64,000 bases of DNA from Gordonia hirsuta DSM 44140 = NBRC 16056 (lineage in GTDB: Bacteria; Actinomycetota; Actinomycetes; Mycobacteriales; Mycobacteriaceae): contig NZ_BANT01000012.1 in the NCBI RefSeq assembly GCF_000333015.1, forward strand, positions 62,001-126,000, written 5' to 3'. Positions within the stretch are counted from its first letter, which is position 1. Every line of letters begins with the position of its first letter. Of this stretch, positions 1 through 9,151 are shown one piece after another. Under the pieces are notes generated by a model. The model ran no database searches. It worked only from the letters and a program-made list of their open reading frames with translations, and was not told where the DNA came from. A program made the position numbers and the translations under genes.

Positions 1-664
1 TGCCGTAGTAGTCGCCGCCCTGCCAGTCCGGGTCGGCGGTGATGGCGGCGATCTGGGTGGTCTGGGTGCCGATCTGATCGGCCGAGGCGCGCGCTCCGAC
101 CGCCAGGACCAGCCCGGTGTCGATCATCTCTGGGTGGGTCACCAGCCACTCCAGGGCTCGGGCACCGCCCATCGAACCGCCGGTCACCGCGGCGAACCGG
201 GTGATCCCCAGATCGGTGAAGGCGCGGTATTCGGCGGCGACCAGATCGCGGACGGTCAACCGCGGGAACCGCGATCCCCACGGCTTGCCGTCGGGGGCCA
301 CACAGCACGGTCCGGTGGAGCCGAAGCAGCCGCCGATGGCGTTGGGGGCGATGACGCACCATTCGTCGGTGTCGACGGCGCAGCCGGGCCCCACCAGACC
401 GTCCCACCAGCCGACCATCGAGAAACGCTCATCGGCAGGTCCGGTGACGTGCGAGTTGCCGGTCAGGGCGTGCAACGCGAGGACGATGTTGTCACGGGCC
501 GCGTTGGGGGTGCCCCAGCGCTGGAAGGTGACGGTGGCGTCGTCGAGTTGCTGCCCCGACTCCAGCGGTAGATCTCCGATCGGAACGACGACCTGGACGC
601 CGTCGGGGCCGGTGGCCCAGTCGGCGCCCAGGACCATCGTCGTCCGGTCGGAGGTCACAGACAT
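1..664 (-). CDS. metX: Homoserine O-acetyltransferase MetX (3' end outside window)
   Basis: Acetylates L-homoserine with acetyl-CoA, the first committed step of methionine synthesis in the cytoplasm. The first 221 residues are visible; the C-terminal part lies beyond position 1. The alpha/beta-hydrolase nucleophile elbow is GGSMGG with the catalytic Ser, followed by ALEW, and the early segment [10 protein letters not shown] matches the family. ATG at 664 is 6 nt after the metY stop, so the two genes form one leftward operon under the SAM-IV riboswitch upstream of metY. Family assignment is firm from the elbow motif and the metY neighbour; the catalytic Asp and His cannot be checked. Confidence 0.93.
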   Translation of the reverse strand, partial: MSVTSDRTTMVLGADWATGPDGVQVVVPIGDLPLESGQQLDDATVTFQRWGTPNAARDNIVLALHALTGNSHVTGPADERFSMVGWWDGLVGPGCAVDTDEWCVIAPNAIGGCFGSTGPCCVAPDGKPWGSRFPRLTVRDLVAAEYRAFTDLGITRFAAVTGGSMGGARALEWLVTHPEMIDTGLVLAVGARASADQIGTQTTQIAAITADPDWQGGDYYG

Positions 665-670
665 CGTCGC

Positions 671-1972
671 TCAGGCCTTGGCGGCCGCGAAGCCCTTGTC
701 CAGGTCGGCGAGGATGTCGTCGATGTTCTCGATGCCCGCGGCCAGGCGGATCAGGCCCGGGGTGACACCGGCGGCGGCCTGAGCGTCGGGGCTCAGCTGC
801 GCATGGGTGGTGGATGCGGGGTGGATCACCAGCGAACGCACATCGCCGATGTTGGCGACATGGCTGTGCAGTTCCAGGCCGTCGACGAACTTCTTGCCCG
901 ACTCCAGGCCGCCGGAGATCTCGAAGCCGATCACCGCACCGGTGCCCTTCGGGAAGTGCTTGCGGCCCAGTTCGTAGTACGGGGACGACTCCAGGCCGGC
1001 GAAGGCGACCGATTCGACCTGTGGGTGGGCTTCCAGGTATTCGGCGACCTTCTGGGCGTTCTCGACATGGCGTTCCATCCGCAGACTCAGGGTCTCGATG
1101 CCCTGGGCGATGAGGAAGGCGTTGAACGGGGAGATGGCCGAACCGGTGTCGCGCAGCAGCTGCACGCGCGCCTTGAGGGCGAAGGCCGGGGCACCCAGAT
1201 CGGCGTAGACCACACCGCCGTAGCTGGGGTCCGGGGTGGTGAAGCCGGGGAACAGGTCCTGGCCGTCACGCTGGACCCGCCAGTCGAAGGTGCCGCCGTC
1301 GACGATCACACCGCCGATGGACGTGCCGTGCCCGCCCAGGTACTTGGTGGCAGATTCGACGACGATATCGGCGCCGTGCTCGATCGGGCGGTACAGGTAC
1401 GGGGTCGCCACGGTGTTGTCGATGATCAGCGGCAGCCCGTTCTCGTGGGCGACCGCGGCCACGGCGTCGACGTCGAGCAGCTGGTTGTGCGGGTTGGCGA
1501 CGGTCTCGCCGAACAGCGCCCGGGTGTTGGGCTGGATGGCCGCGCGCCAGGACTCCGGATCGTCCGGGTCCTCGACGAAGATCACTTCGATCCCGAACTT
1601 GGGCAGGGTGTGGGCGAACAGGTTCTGGGTGCCGCCGTAGATCCGCGGGCTGGCGACCACGCTGCTGCCGGCATCCATCAGGTTCTGGATCGCGTAGGTG
1701 GTCGCGGCCTGACCCGAGGCGAGCAGGAGAGCGGCGACGCCGCCTTCCAGCGCGGCGATGCGCTGCTCGACGGTGTCCTGCGTCGGGTTCATGATCCGGG
1801 TGTAGATGTTGCCCGGCTCGGCCAGCGCGAACAGATTCGCGGCATGGTCGGTGTCGTTGAACACGTACGAGGTGGTCTGGTAGATCGGCAGAGCCCGGGC
1901 GTTGGTGTCGCCGACGGTCTGTCCGGCGTGCACCTGCAGGGTCTCAAAGCTCCAGTTGTTGGCGTCAGACAT
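671..1972 (-). CDS. metY: O-acetylhomoserine sulfhydrylase / bifunctional OAH-OAS aminocarboxypropyltransferase MetY
   Basis: PLP enzyme that replaces the acetyl group of O-acetylhomoserine with sulfide to give homocysteine. The 433-residue length is typical of this Cys/Met-metabolism family. The PLP lysine is K210 in SATKYLGGHG; the cofactor-binding segment SGQAA lies near residue 88 and the N-terminal VHAGQ signature is present. ATG at 1972 is preceded by a purine-rich AGAGAAAGAGA ribosome site. It precedes metX, which makes the acetylated substrate. The 5' leader carries a SAM-IV riboswitch, so expression should fall when S-adenosylmethionine is abundant. In M. tuberculosis the equivalent gene is called metC. 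Confidence 0.95.
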   Translation of the reverse strand: MSDANNWSFETLQVHAGQTVGDTNARALPIYQTTSYVFNDTDHAANLFALAEPGNIYTRIMNPTQDTVEQRIAALEGGVAALLLASGQAATTYAIQNLMDAGSSVVASPRIYGGTQNLFAHTLPKFGIEVIFVEDPDDPESWRAAIQPNTRALFGETVANPHNQLLDVDAVAAVAHENGLPLIIDNTVATPYLYRPIEHGADIVVESATKYLGGHGTSIGGVIVDGGTFDWRVQRDGQDLFPGFTTPDPSYGGVVYADLGAPAFALKARVQLLRDTGSAISPFNAFLIAQGIETLSLRMERHVENAQKVAEYLEAHPQVESVAFAGLESSPYYELGRKHFPKGTGAVIGFEISGGLESGKKFVDGLELHSHVANIGDVRSLVIHPASTTHAQLSPDAQAAAGVTPGLIRLAAGIENIDDILADLDKGFAAAKA

Positions 1973-2039
1973 GGACGAGAGAATCTCTTTCTCTTCTCGA
2001 CCGGGCGATACCCGGATGGGGGTCCGGCCCTCGGACCCG

Positions 2040-2150
2040 CGCTTGTCGCCCCGGCGTTATGGCGACCAGGTCATCACCCGGAGCACCCCACCGCGGTTGG
2101 AGGGTTGCCGATCAGCGAGCCGGGGCTTGGCGCTGATGCTCATGACCTGT
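2040..2150 (-). promoter_or_regulatory. SAM-IV riboswitch in the metY-metX leader
   Basis: On the minus strand the leader has the SAM-I/IV-like core: P1 arm CAGGTCAT (2149-2142) pairs with ATGACCTG (2074-2067), enclosing AAGCCCCGGC, CGGCAACCCTC and CGCGGTGGGGTGC blocks typical of SAM-IV. It is followed by the extra 3' hairpin GTCGCC...GGCGAC (about 2065-2045) that distinguishes SAM-IV from SAM-I. A further short hairpin GGGTCCG/CGGACCC (2038-2020) may be the expression platform. SAM-IV is known mainly from Actinobacteria, upstream of methionine/sulfur genes. It was identified by eye, without a covariance-model search. Confidence 0.9.
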
Positions 2151-2157
2151 GCTTCAG

Positions 2158-2163
2158 GATATA
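2158..2163 (-). promoter_or_regulatory. Putative -10 box for metY-metX
   Basis: TATATC on the minus strand lies about 8 nt before the start of the riboswitch fold, where a transcription start would be expected. No clear -35 element is visible. The rest of 2164-2382 holds only leader and promoter sequence for the rightward gene (a TAGGAT -10-like hexamer at 2294-2299). Confidence 0.4.
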
Positions 2164-2382
2164 GCACCGTGGTCGGCCCGGAGAAACGACTGGGACCACC
2201 GTGAGTAAAACTCCCGGACGGGTCCCGGTGCTGTGCTAACACATCCGCCGCCGGTCCGTGTCCCCTATCCTGGGTCTACCGCCGAGCTGTGTTTAGGATC
2301 ACAATGGCGAGGCTCGGTGTCCGCAGCCCGGCCACCGAACGTCTCGGCTCGGCCGAGAGTGCTGACACCTGGGGATGGATCG

Positions 2383-4116
2383 ATGAAGTCGTTGTTTGCT
2401 GGACGGGCTCCACGGCGCTGGGCCGTGTCGGTGGCCGCCGTGGCCGTGGTGGGCGCGCTCGGTGCGGTGCCGGTCGGCAGCGGGGTGGCCCATGCCGATC
2501 CCTACGAGTGCGGCGGCGGCGCGGTGATTCTGGTCGCCGGGACCAATGATCCGGGTGCGGGTGCGCTGGTCGGGGTGCAGCAGCGGTATACCGGCCTGGG
2601 ACCGGACGGAAAGCCCGATGGGAACAGCCCGTACAACGCAGAGCCGTACAAGGTGATCGTCGCCGAGTATCCGACGACGCTGTGGCCGCTGGGCTCGGTC
2701 GGGTACAACGACGACGTCGAACGGGGCAAGGCAGCCACCGAGGCGGCGATCGCCGAATACCGTGAGCACTGCGGCGTGGACAACGAGATCGTCGTTGCCG
2801 GATACTCCCAGGGCGCGCGGGTGGCCGGGGACGTGCTGTCCGATATCGCCAACGGGCGCACCGATCTGCCGAAAGAGAACCTGCGGGGGGAGCTGTACTC
2901 CGATCCGCGCCGCGACGGGCCCGAGAGCGCCCGCGGCATCGAACTGGGCATGATCGGGGTGCTCCCGGGACTGACGATGATGGGCCCGCGCAAGGACGGC
3001 TTCGGTGACATCCCGGTCACCAGCTACTGCATCCAGGGTGATGCGGTCTGCGATCTACCCGATCCGCTGCACGATCCGTTCGGGGCCATCGACGGTCTGG
3101 TCGGCTACTTCACCAAGCACGGCCTGTATCCGTTCCAGATGTACAAGCCGGTCGACGCGTGGGACTGCGACGAAGTGCAGACCGGTGCCTACATCGACTG
3201 CATGGTGAAGATGCCGTCGGCGATCTCGGGGCTCCGGCAGGATCTGGTCGACAAGGTGCGCGAGACCCTCGGTCTGGCACCGCGCCAGGTGGCCGACCTG
3301 TGGGGTCTGCTGCCGAACATCAACGGTATCTTCCCGCACGCCAACCTGTCGGATCTGCAGAAGTACATCGCGCCGGTGATGACGCTGCTGCCGCAACTGC
3401 CCAAACTCGGCTACGGCGGTTACCTGCCGGATCTGCTGATGCTCACCGACGTGCTCGAGGGCGTCGTCAAATTCGACGTCGACAAGATCAGCGCCGGTCT
3501 GAAGGGCCTCGCCGGCAGCGCCCTGTCGATCATCGCGATGCCGGTCAATTTCGCCGACTACTGGGTTCGCCAGGCGCTGGCCGTGGCCCGCCCGTCGACC
3601 ACCGGACTGGTCCTCGACGACACCTCCGCACAGTCGCTGGGTCAGCGGCTGTCGCTGCTGCCGAGCCTGGACAGCGATGCGTCCGACCAAGACCCGGAAG
3701 CGAAGACCTCCGATGTCCGGCAGGAGCGGCTCCGGTCGCTGAAATCTGACCCGAAGGAGAGCCGGCCGGACGTGAAGATCACCGAGACGAAGCGTCCGCA
3801 GACTCCGACCGAGGAGGCCGTCCTCGAATCGCCCGGCACCAAGTCGCCCGGCACCAAGTCGCCCGGCACCAAGTCGTCGGCCACCGAATCGTCGACTGTC
3901 GAGTCGACCCCGACGACCAGTACTCGCCCGACCTCCACTCCGCCCGAGACGGGGCGGCCGGAGACGAAGCAACCGGAGTCTGGTCAACCGGAGTCTGGGC
4001 AACCGGAGTCTGGGCAACCGGAGTCTGGGCAGCCGGAGACCAAGCAGCCAGAACTGACCCAGCGGCAGATCCCGACCGACACCGACGGACTGTCGCAGCT
4101 GCCGGCAGCGAGTTGA
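2383..4116 (+). CDS. Secreted PE-PPE-domain alpha/beta hydrolase with repetitive C-terminal tail
   Basis: Predicted exported serine esterase/lipase of the PE-PPE (cutinase-like) fold found in mycolate-bearing actinomycetes. ATG at 2383 gives a 577-residue protein with a signal peptide (basic MKSLFAGRAPRR, hydrophobic stretch, AHA cleavage at about 39); the open frame extends upstream but those residues do not look coding. The nucleophile elbow GYSQG has Ser142, and LVAGTNDP near residue 50 fits the oxyanion region. Conserved Cys residues occur after the signal and in the mid region. From about residue 475 the protein becomes low complexity: charged, then S/T/P-rich, with PGTKS and ESGQP repeats, resembling a wall-spanning linker. 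The substrate is unknown; mycolate or other lipid esters are plausible. Confidence 0.8.
   Translation: MKSLFAGRAPRRWAVSVAAVAVVGALGAVPVGSGVAHADPYECGGGAVILVAGTNDPGAGALVGVQQRYTGLGPDGKPDGNSPYNAEPYKVIVAEYPTTLWPLGSVGYNDDVERGKAATEAAIAEYREHCGVDNEIVVAGYSQGARVAGDVLSDIANGRTDLPKENLRGELYSDPRRDGPESARGIELGMIGVLPGLTMMGPRKDGFGDIPVTSYCIQGDAVCDLPDPLHDPFGAIDGLVGYFTKHGLYPFQMYKPVDAWDCDEVQTGAYIDCMVKMPSAISGLRQDLVDKVRETLGLAPRQVADLWGLLPNINGIFPHANLSDLQKYIAPVMTLLPQLPKLGYGGYLPDLLMLTDVLEGVVKFDVDKISAGLKGLAGSALSIIAMPVNFADYWVRQALAVARPSTTGLVLDDTSAQSLGQRLSLLPSLDSDASDQDPEAKTSDVRQERLRSLKSDPKESRPDVKITETKRPQTPTEEAVLESPGTKSPGTKSPGTKSSATESSTVESTPTTSTRPTSTPPETGRPETKQPESGQPESGQPESGQPESGQPETKQPELTQRQIPTDTDGLSQLPAAS
3831..3875 (+). repeat. 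15-bp in-frame tandem repeat (x3), SPGTK
   Basis: Three identical copies of gcccggcaccaagtc in register, encoding SPGTK units in the tail of the secreted hydrolase. The unit is a multiple of three, so copy-number change would alter linker length without frameshift. Confidence 0.9.
3973..4032 (+). repeat. 15-bp in-frame tandem repeat (x4), PESGQ
   Basis: Four near-identical copies of ccggagtctgggcaa encode PESGQ units, flanked by diverged PETKQ copies. Single-base differences lie in copies one and four. This is the second repeat block in the hydrolase tail. Confidence 0.9.
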
Positions 4117-4221
4117 CGACGACCTGTTGTGCGGCGGCGCTCTCGGCGCGGCGTGATTGAGGCTGGCCGTCGCCGGGTACCCCGGGGTGGACCTGCCCGA
4201 TTCGATCCAGAGGAGCACGCC

Positions 4222-4656
4222 ATGCCGATGATGACCGCCAAGGGCAACCCGCGAAAGTCGGAGTTGCCGGCGCCCGTCGCTCGCTCGGAGGCCAAGGCCC
4301 AGCGGACCTTCGCCGAGACCTACGACAACGCGATGGAGGAGTACGACGGTGACTCCTCGCGTGCAGCCCGGGTCGCCTACTCGTCCCTCAAACACAGCTA
4401 CGAAAAGGTCGGCGATCACTGGGAACGCAAGGATTCGCCGGGGCCCTCGGACAGTCGGGCCCGCAGTGGCGGGCCCAACCCCTCCGGGCGGTCGGCCGGG
4501 GGTGTCGATGCCGAGGCCAGCAAGGATCACCTGTACCGCATCGCCCAGCGCCTGGACATCGCCGGACGGTCGACGATGGCCAAGGCGGAGCTGGTCGAGG
4601 CCATCGACGAGGCGAACCAGAAGGCGACTGCAGACAGCCGTTCCGGCCGCAGCTGA
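4222..4656 (+). CDS. ChaB-family protein with C-terminal Rho-N-like helical domain
   Basis: A 144-residue cytoplasmic protein. Residues about 27-72 match the ChaB fold (TYDNAMEEYDG, then ARVAYSSLKHSYEKVGDHW), a small domain named for a putative Ca2+/H+ antiporter regulator but of uncertain function. A disordered Gly/Pro/Ser linker follows. Residues about 100-132 (SKDHLYRIAQRLDI...KAELVEAI) resemble the Rho termination factor N-terminal/SAP-like domain, suggesting nucleic-acid contact. ATG at 4222 has a good AGAGGAG site 6 nt upstream; longer in-frame starts lack support. The architecture is common in actinomycetes; the function is not established. Confidence 0.75.
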   Translation: MPMMTAKGNPRKSELPAPVARSEAKAQRTFAETYDNAMEEYDGDSSRAARVAYSSLKHSYEKVGDHWERKDSPGPSDSRARSGGPNPSGRSAGGVDAEASKDHLYRIAQRLDIAGRSTMAKAELVEAIDEANQKATADSRSGRS

Positions 4657-4692
4657 CAGGCCGGCGCCGTACGGACGCGCCAGCCCGCCGGA

Positions 4693-6000
4693 TCAGGGTG
4701 AACGCGTGTGGGCCAGTGCGCCGGCGACATAGGTGGCGGCCACGGCGCGATCATCGCCCAGGACGGTCAGCGCGAACAGCACCTCTTCGGTGGTCTGCGC
4801 CCGGGACGTGCGGTAGGCCAGGAGCGGAGTGGCCGCCGGATCCAGCACCACCAGGTCGGCTTCCCCGCCCACCGCGATCGAGCCGATCTTGTCGGCCAGC
4901 CCCAGTCCCACCGCCGCGCCGCGCGTCGCCAGATAAAAGGACTTGAGCGCACTGAGCGGATGGCTCCGCAGAGCGGCGACCTTGTAGGCCTCGTTCATGG
5001 TGGCCAGCAGCGAGAAACTGGTGCCCGCACCGATATCGGTACCCAGGCCCACGTGCAGGGGCCGGGCAGCGTCTTTGGCCTGGTGAAGATCGAACAGCCC
5101 CGAACCCAGGAACAGGTTCGAGGTGGGGCAGTGCGCGATCAGGGCGCCGGCCTGGGCGATGCGGTCGCGTTCGGGCGCGGTCAGGTGGATCCCGTGCGCC
5201 AGCACGGTTCGCTCGCCGATCAATCCGTAGTGACCGTAGACATCCAGGTAGCCGGTGCGATCGGGGAACAGCTCCTTGACCAGGGCGAGCTCGGTGAGGG
5301 TTTCGGAGATGTGCGTGTGCACGAATGCCGTCGGATGTTCCTGCCGGAGCCGGCCGGCCATCGCCAGCTGCGCCGGGGACGAGGTGGGCGCGAAACGCGG
5401 GGTGATGGCGTAGTGATTGCGGCCGGTGCCGTCCCACCGCTCCAGCAGTTCCTTGCTCTGTGCGTACGCCGATTCCGGGGTGTCCAGCAACGGTGCGGGG
5501 GCATTGCGGTCCATCATGACCTTGCCGCCGATCATGCGGGTGTTCCGGCGGGCCGACTCCTGGAAGAAGGCCTCGGCGGACTGCGGGTACACCGCAGCGA
5601 AGGTGACCGCGGTGGTGGTGCCGTTGGCCAGGAGCTGGTCGAAGAACAGTGCGGCGGCCCGCGCGGCGTACTCGGCGCTGGAGAAGCGCTGTTCCTCGAC
5701 GAACGAATAGTTGTTCAGCCACTCCAGCAGCCGGTCCCCGTAGGCGCCGATGATCCCGGTCTGCACGTAATGGACGTGGGTGTCGATGAAGCCGGCCGAG
5801 ATCAGCGCGGGCCGGTAGTCGGTGACCGGCACCCCCTCCGGCAGCTGACCGGCGACGTCGTCGTATGCGCCGAAGGCCGTGATGATGCCGTCGGTGACGA
5901 CGATCAGCGCGTCCGGAACGTCCACAAACGCCCCGGGGTCGATGAACGGGTCACCGGTGAAGGTGACGGCATGGCCACGCAGCACGGTGATCTCAGGCAT
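4693..6000 (-). CDS. guaD: Guanine deaminase
   Basis: Hydrolyses guanine to xanthine and ammonia (purine salvage/catabolism). A 435-residue amidohydrolase: metal motif THVHYVQTG (H75, H77), further metal and substrate segments HTHISE and LAHGIHL, and GLGTDIGAGTSFSLL with the metal-binding Asp. The HYVQTG...GDRLLEWLN stretch is characteristic of guanine deaminase rather than other cyclic amidohydrolases. ATG at 6000 was preferred over an upstream in-frame ATG at 6042 because the family begins near MPEITVLRG. It is divergent from xth and convergent with the ChaB-like gene. Confidence 0.92.
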   Translation of the reverse strand: MPEITVLRGHAVTFTGDPFIDPGAFVDVPDALIVVTDGIITAFGAYDDVAGQLPEGVPVTDYRPALISAGFIDTHVHYVQTGIIGAYGDRLLEWLNNYSFVEEQRFSSAEYAARAAALFFDQLLANGTTTAVTFAAVYPQSAEAFFQESARRNTRMIGGKVMMDRNAPAPLLDTPESAYAQSKELLERWDGTGRNHYAITPRFAPTSSPAQLAMAGRLRQEHPTAFVHTHISETLTELALVKELFPDRTGYLDVYGHYGLIGERTVLAHGIHLTAPERDRIAQAGALIAHCPTSNLFLGSGLFDLHQAKDAARPLHVGLGTDIGAGTSFSLLATMNEAYKVAALRSHPLSALKSFYLATRGAAVGLGLADKIGSIAVGGEADLVVLDPAATPLLAYRTSRAQTTEEVLFALTVLGDDRAVAATYVAGALAHTRSP

Positions 6001-6078
6001 ATCCGGAGTATCCCACCGCCGGGGCCGGGAACGGGAGCACACCGGGCGGGTGGGCGATCGCCGGGAAGGCGCCGCCGA

Positions 6079-6084
6079 TAGGGT
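6079..6084 (+). promoter_or_regulatory. -10 box of a probable leaderless xth transcript
   Basis: TAGGGT ends 8 nt before GTG 6093. This spacing puts the transcription start at or next to the start codon and supports GTG 6093 over the ATG at 6108. Confidence 0.5.
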
Positions 6085-6092
6085 GAGTCCAC

Positions 6093-6938
6093 GTGAGCAG
6101 CAGAAGCATGTCCGTGGTCAGCCTGAATGTCAACGGGATCCGCGCCGCAGTGAAGCAGCGCAACGACAACAACCTCGGCATGCTGCCGTGGCTAGACGGG
6201 GCAGACCCGGATGTGGTGCTGCTGCAGGAGATCCGGGCCACGGAGAAGATCGCCCGCACGGCCCTGGCACCGGCCCTGGACGCCGGCTGGCATCTGGCGA
6301 TGGCCGAATCGTCGGTGGCCGGTCGCTCCGGGGTCGGTGTGCTGTCCAAAACCGAGCCCACCGAGGTGCGGATCGGGTACGGCGACGACGAATTCGATCC
6401 GCTCGGCCGCTATGTGGAGGCCGACTTCACCGCCGGTGACGGTGTGGTGACCGCGGCCAGCGTGTACGTGCCCTCGGGAGCCGCCCTGACCGAGAACCCG
6501 AAGGACGCCGAGAAGTACCACGAGAAGCTGCGCTTCCTGAACACTTTCGGGCCGTACCTGGACGGCCTGCTGGCTTCGGGCCGGGACGTCGTGGTCGGCG
6601 GGGACTGGAACATCGCCCCCGACGAACGCGACATCAAGAACTGGAAGGGGAATCTGAAGAACTCCGGATTCCTGCCGCACGAGCGCCAGTGGGTGGCCGA
6701 TCGGCTGGCCGGCGGCTGGGTGGATGTGGCCCGGCAGCATCACGGCGACGTCCCCGGACCCTATGCGTGGTGGTCGTGGCGCGGGAAGGCCTTCGACAAC
6801 GACGCCGGCTGGCGCATCGACTACCACCTGGCCAGCCCCGGGCTGGCCGGACGCGTGCAGCGCAGCTGGGTCGACCGCGCCGATGCGTACGACCTGCGCT
6901 GGTCCGACCACGCGCCGGTGACCGTCGTCTTCTCTTGA
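6093..6938 (+). CDS. xth: Exodeoxyribonuclease III
   Basis: AP endonuclease / 3'-5' exonuclease of base-excision repair, EEP superfamily. The 281-residue protein has the full set of family motifs: LNVNGIRA, LLQEIRA (metal-binding Glu), VVGGDWNIAP (catalytic Asp and Asn), WRIDYHLAS and the final SDHAPV catalytic His. The GTG start at 6093 fits a leaderless promoter; an in-frame ATG lies five codons inside. trpS follows after 34 nt on the same strand. Assignment is secure. Confidence 0.93.
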   Translation: MSSRSMSVVSLNVNGIRAAVKQRNDNNLGMLPWLDGADPDVVLLQEIRATEKIARTALAPALDAGWHLAMAESSVAGRSGVGVLSKTEPTEVRIGYGDDEFDPLGRYVEADFTAGDGVVTAASVYVPSGAALTENPKDAEKYHEKLRFLNTFGPYLDGLLASGRDVVVGGDWNIAPDERDIKNWKGNLKNSGFLPHERQWVADRLAGGWVDVARQHHGDVPGPYAWWSWRGKAFDNDAGWRIDYHLASPGLAGRVQRSWVDRADAYDLRWSDHAPVTVVFS

Positions 6939-6942
6939 GTGA

Positions 6943-8007
<1,065 letters not shown>

Positions 8008-8017
8008 CGTGGCCGAC

Positions 8018-9091
8018 ATGGGTTCGGTCGTCGCGAAGGCAAAGGAGCTCGTGGAGCGTCTCAAGGCGTTGTGGGAGCAGGCGCAGGAAAAGTGGCCGTG
8101 GCTCACCCGACTGCTGGCCACCCTGGAACGCTACAACCAGCAGCGCGGCAACCTGTACGCCTCGTCCATCGCGTTCAGCGGGATCGTGGCGATGGTGCCG
8201 ATCCTGATGGTCGCCTTCGCCATCGCCGGTTTCGTCCTGGCCAGCCGCCCCGAGCTGGTGACGCAGATCACCGATGCCGTGGTCGACGCGGTTCCCGGCG
8301 AGCTCGGTGAGACGCTGAGCGGCGTCATCGACTCGGCGATCGAATCGCGTGCCACCGTCGGAACGATCGGTCTGATCAGCGCGGCGCTGACCGGAATCGG
8401 CTGGATGGGGCTTGCCCGCAACGGTCTCACCGAGATGTGGGGTGGCCGGATCAAACGCAATCCGGTCAAGTCCAAAGTCCTGGACCTGGCGCACTTCATC
8501 GGTCTCGGCCTGACCTTCGCCCTGGTGATCGGCCTATCGGTGGTGGCCACCGGGCCGGTCGCCGACTGGGTCGTCGAGCACGTGCACGTGCTGCCGGAGA
8601 GTCTGGAGAGCACGGTGCTGCGCTGGGGGACGGTGATCGCGGCGGTGCTGGCGATGTGGGCGCTGTTCACCGTCGTGCTGGGCCGCCTGCCGATCCAGCA
8701 CGTCCCGATCCGGGTCGTGGCGCCGACCGCACTGGTCATCGCCCTGATCTTCGAAGCGCTGTTCACCCTCGGCAGCGCCTATCTGCAGTCGATGTTCACC
8801 AGTCCGGCCGGGGCGGCGTTCGGTCCGGTCCTGGGCGTGATGGCCTTCGCCTATCTCGCCTCGCGGATCGTGCTGTACGGGGCGGCCTGGTCGGCGGCCG
8901 GTCCGCAGAACCAGGAGTACCGCGTCACCGATCAGATCCTGGCCGCCGACGACGAGCGTGACGGCGAGCGGCCGGTGGTTCTGGCCCCGGTGTACGAGAC
9001 CTCCCCGGCGCCCAAGGCGGCCGGCCTGCTCACCGCGGCCGGGATCGGCGGGCTGATCGCCGGACTGTGGGCCTGGCTGCGCCGCGGATAG
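8018..9091 (+). CDS. YihY/BrkB-family inner-membrane protein (YhjD-like)
   Basis: A 357-residue integral membrane protein with an amphipathic N-terminus and about six predicted transmembrane helices (for example the stretch starting SIAFSGIVAMVPIL, and further helices through about 310), ending in a hydrophobic segment and WLRRG. The N-terminal RLLATLERYNQQRGNLYA region is typical of the family, once mis-named ribonuclease BN; the molecular function is unknown. ATG at 8018 starts 10 nt after trpS, with an alternative GTG at 8009; the two genes are probably co-transcribed. Confidence 0.85.
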   Translation: MGSVVAKAKELVERLKALWEQAQEKWPWLTRLLATLERYNQQRGNLYASSIAFSGIVAMVPILMVAFAIAGFVLASRPELVTQITDAVVDAVPGELGETLSGVIDSAIESRATVGTIGLISAALTGIGWMGLARNGLTEMWGGRIKRNPVKSKVLDLAHFIGLGLTFALVIGLSVVATGPVADWVVEHVHVLPESLESTVLRWGTVIAAVLAMWALFTVVLGRLPIQHVPIRVVAPTALVIALIFEALFTLGSAYLQSMFTSPAGAAFGPVLGVMAFAYLASRIVLYGAAWSAAGPQNQEYRVTDQILAADDERDGERPVVLAPVYETSPAPKAAGLLTAAGIGGLIAGLWAWLRRG

Positions 9092-9151
9092 TATCGCCGG
9101 CCGTGCGGCCGAACAGCCGGCGCGGCGGGCACGCCGATCGGCCAGGGCAGG

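Noticed and set aside
803-2164. A long plus-strand frame of 453 codons opposite metY
   Set aside because: It is the antisense shadow of metY, contains no family motif, and the metY reading frame has the full set of active-site residues.
3831-4032. Tandem repeats considered as a CRISPR array
   Set aside because: Repeats are contiguous, in-frame and coding, without spacers; no cas genes are present.
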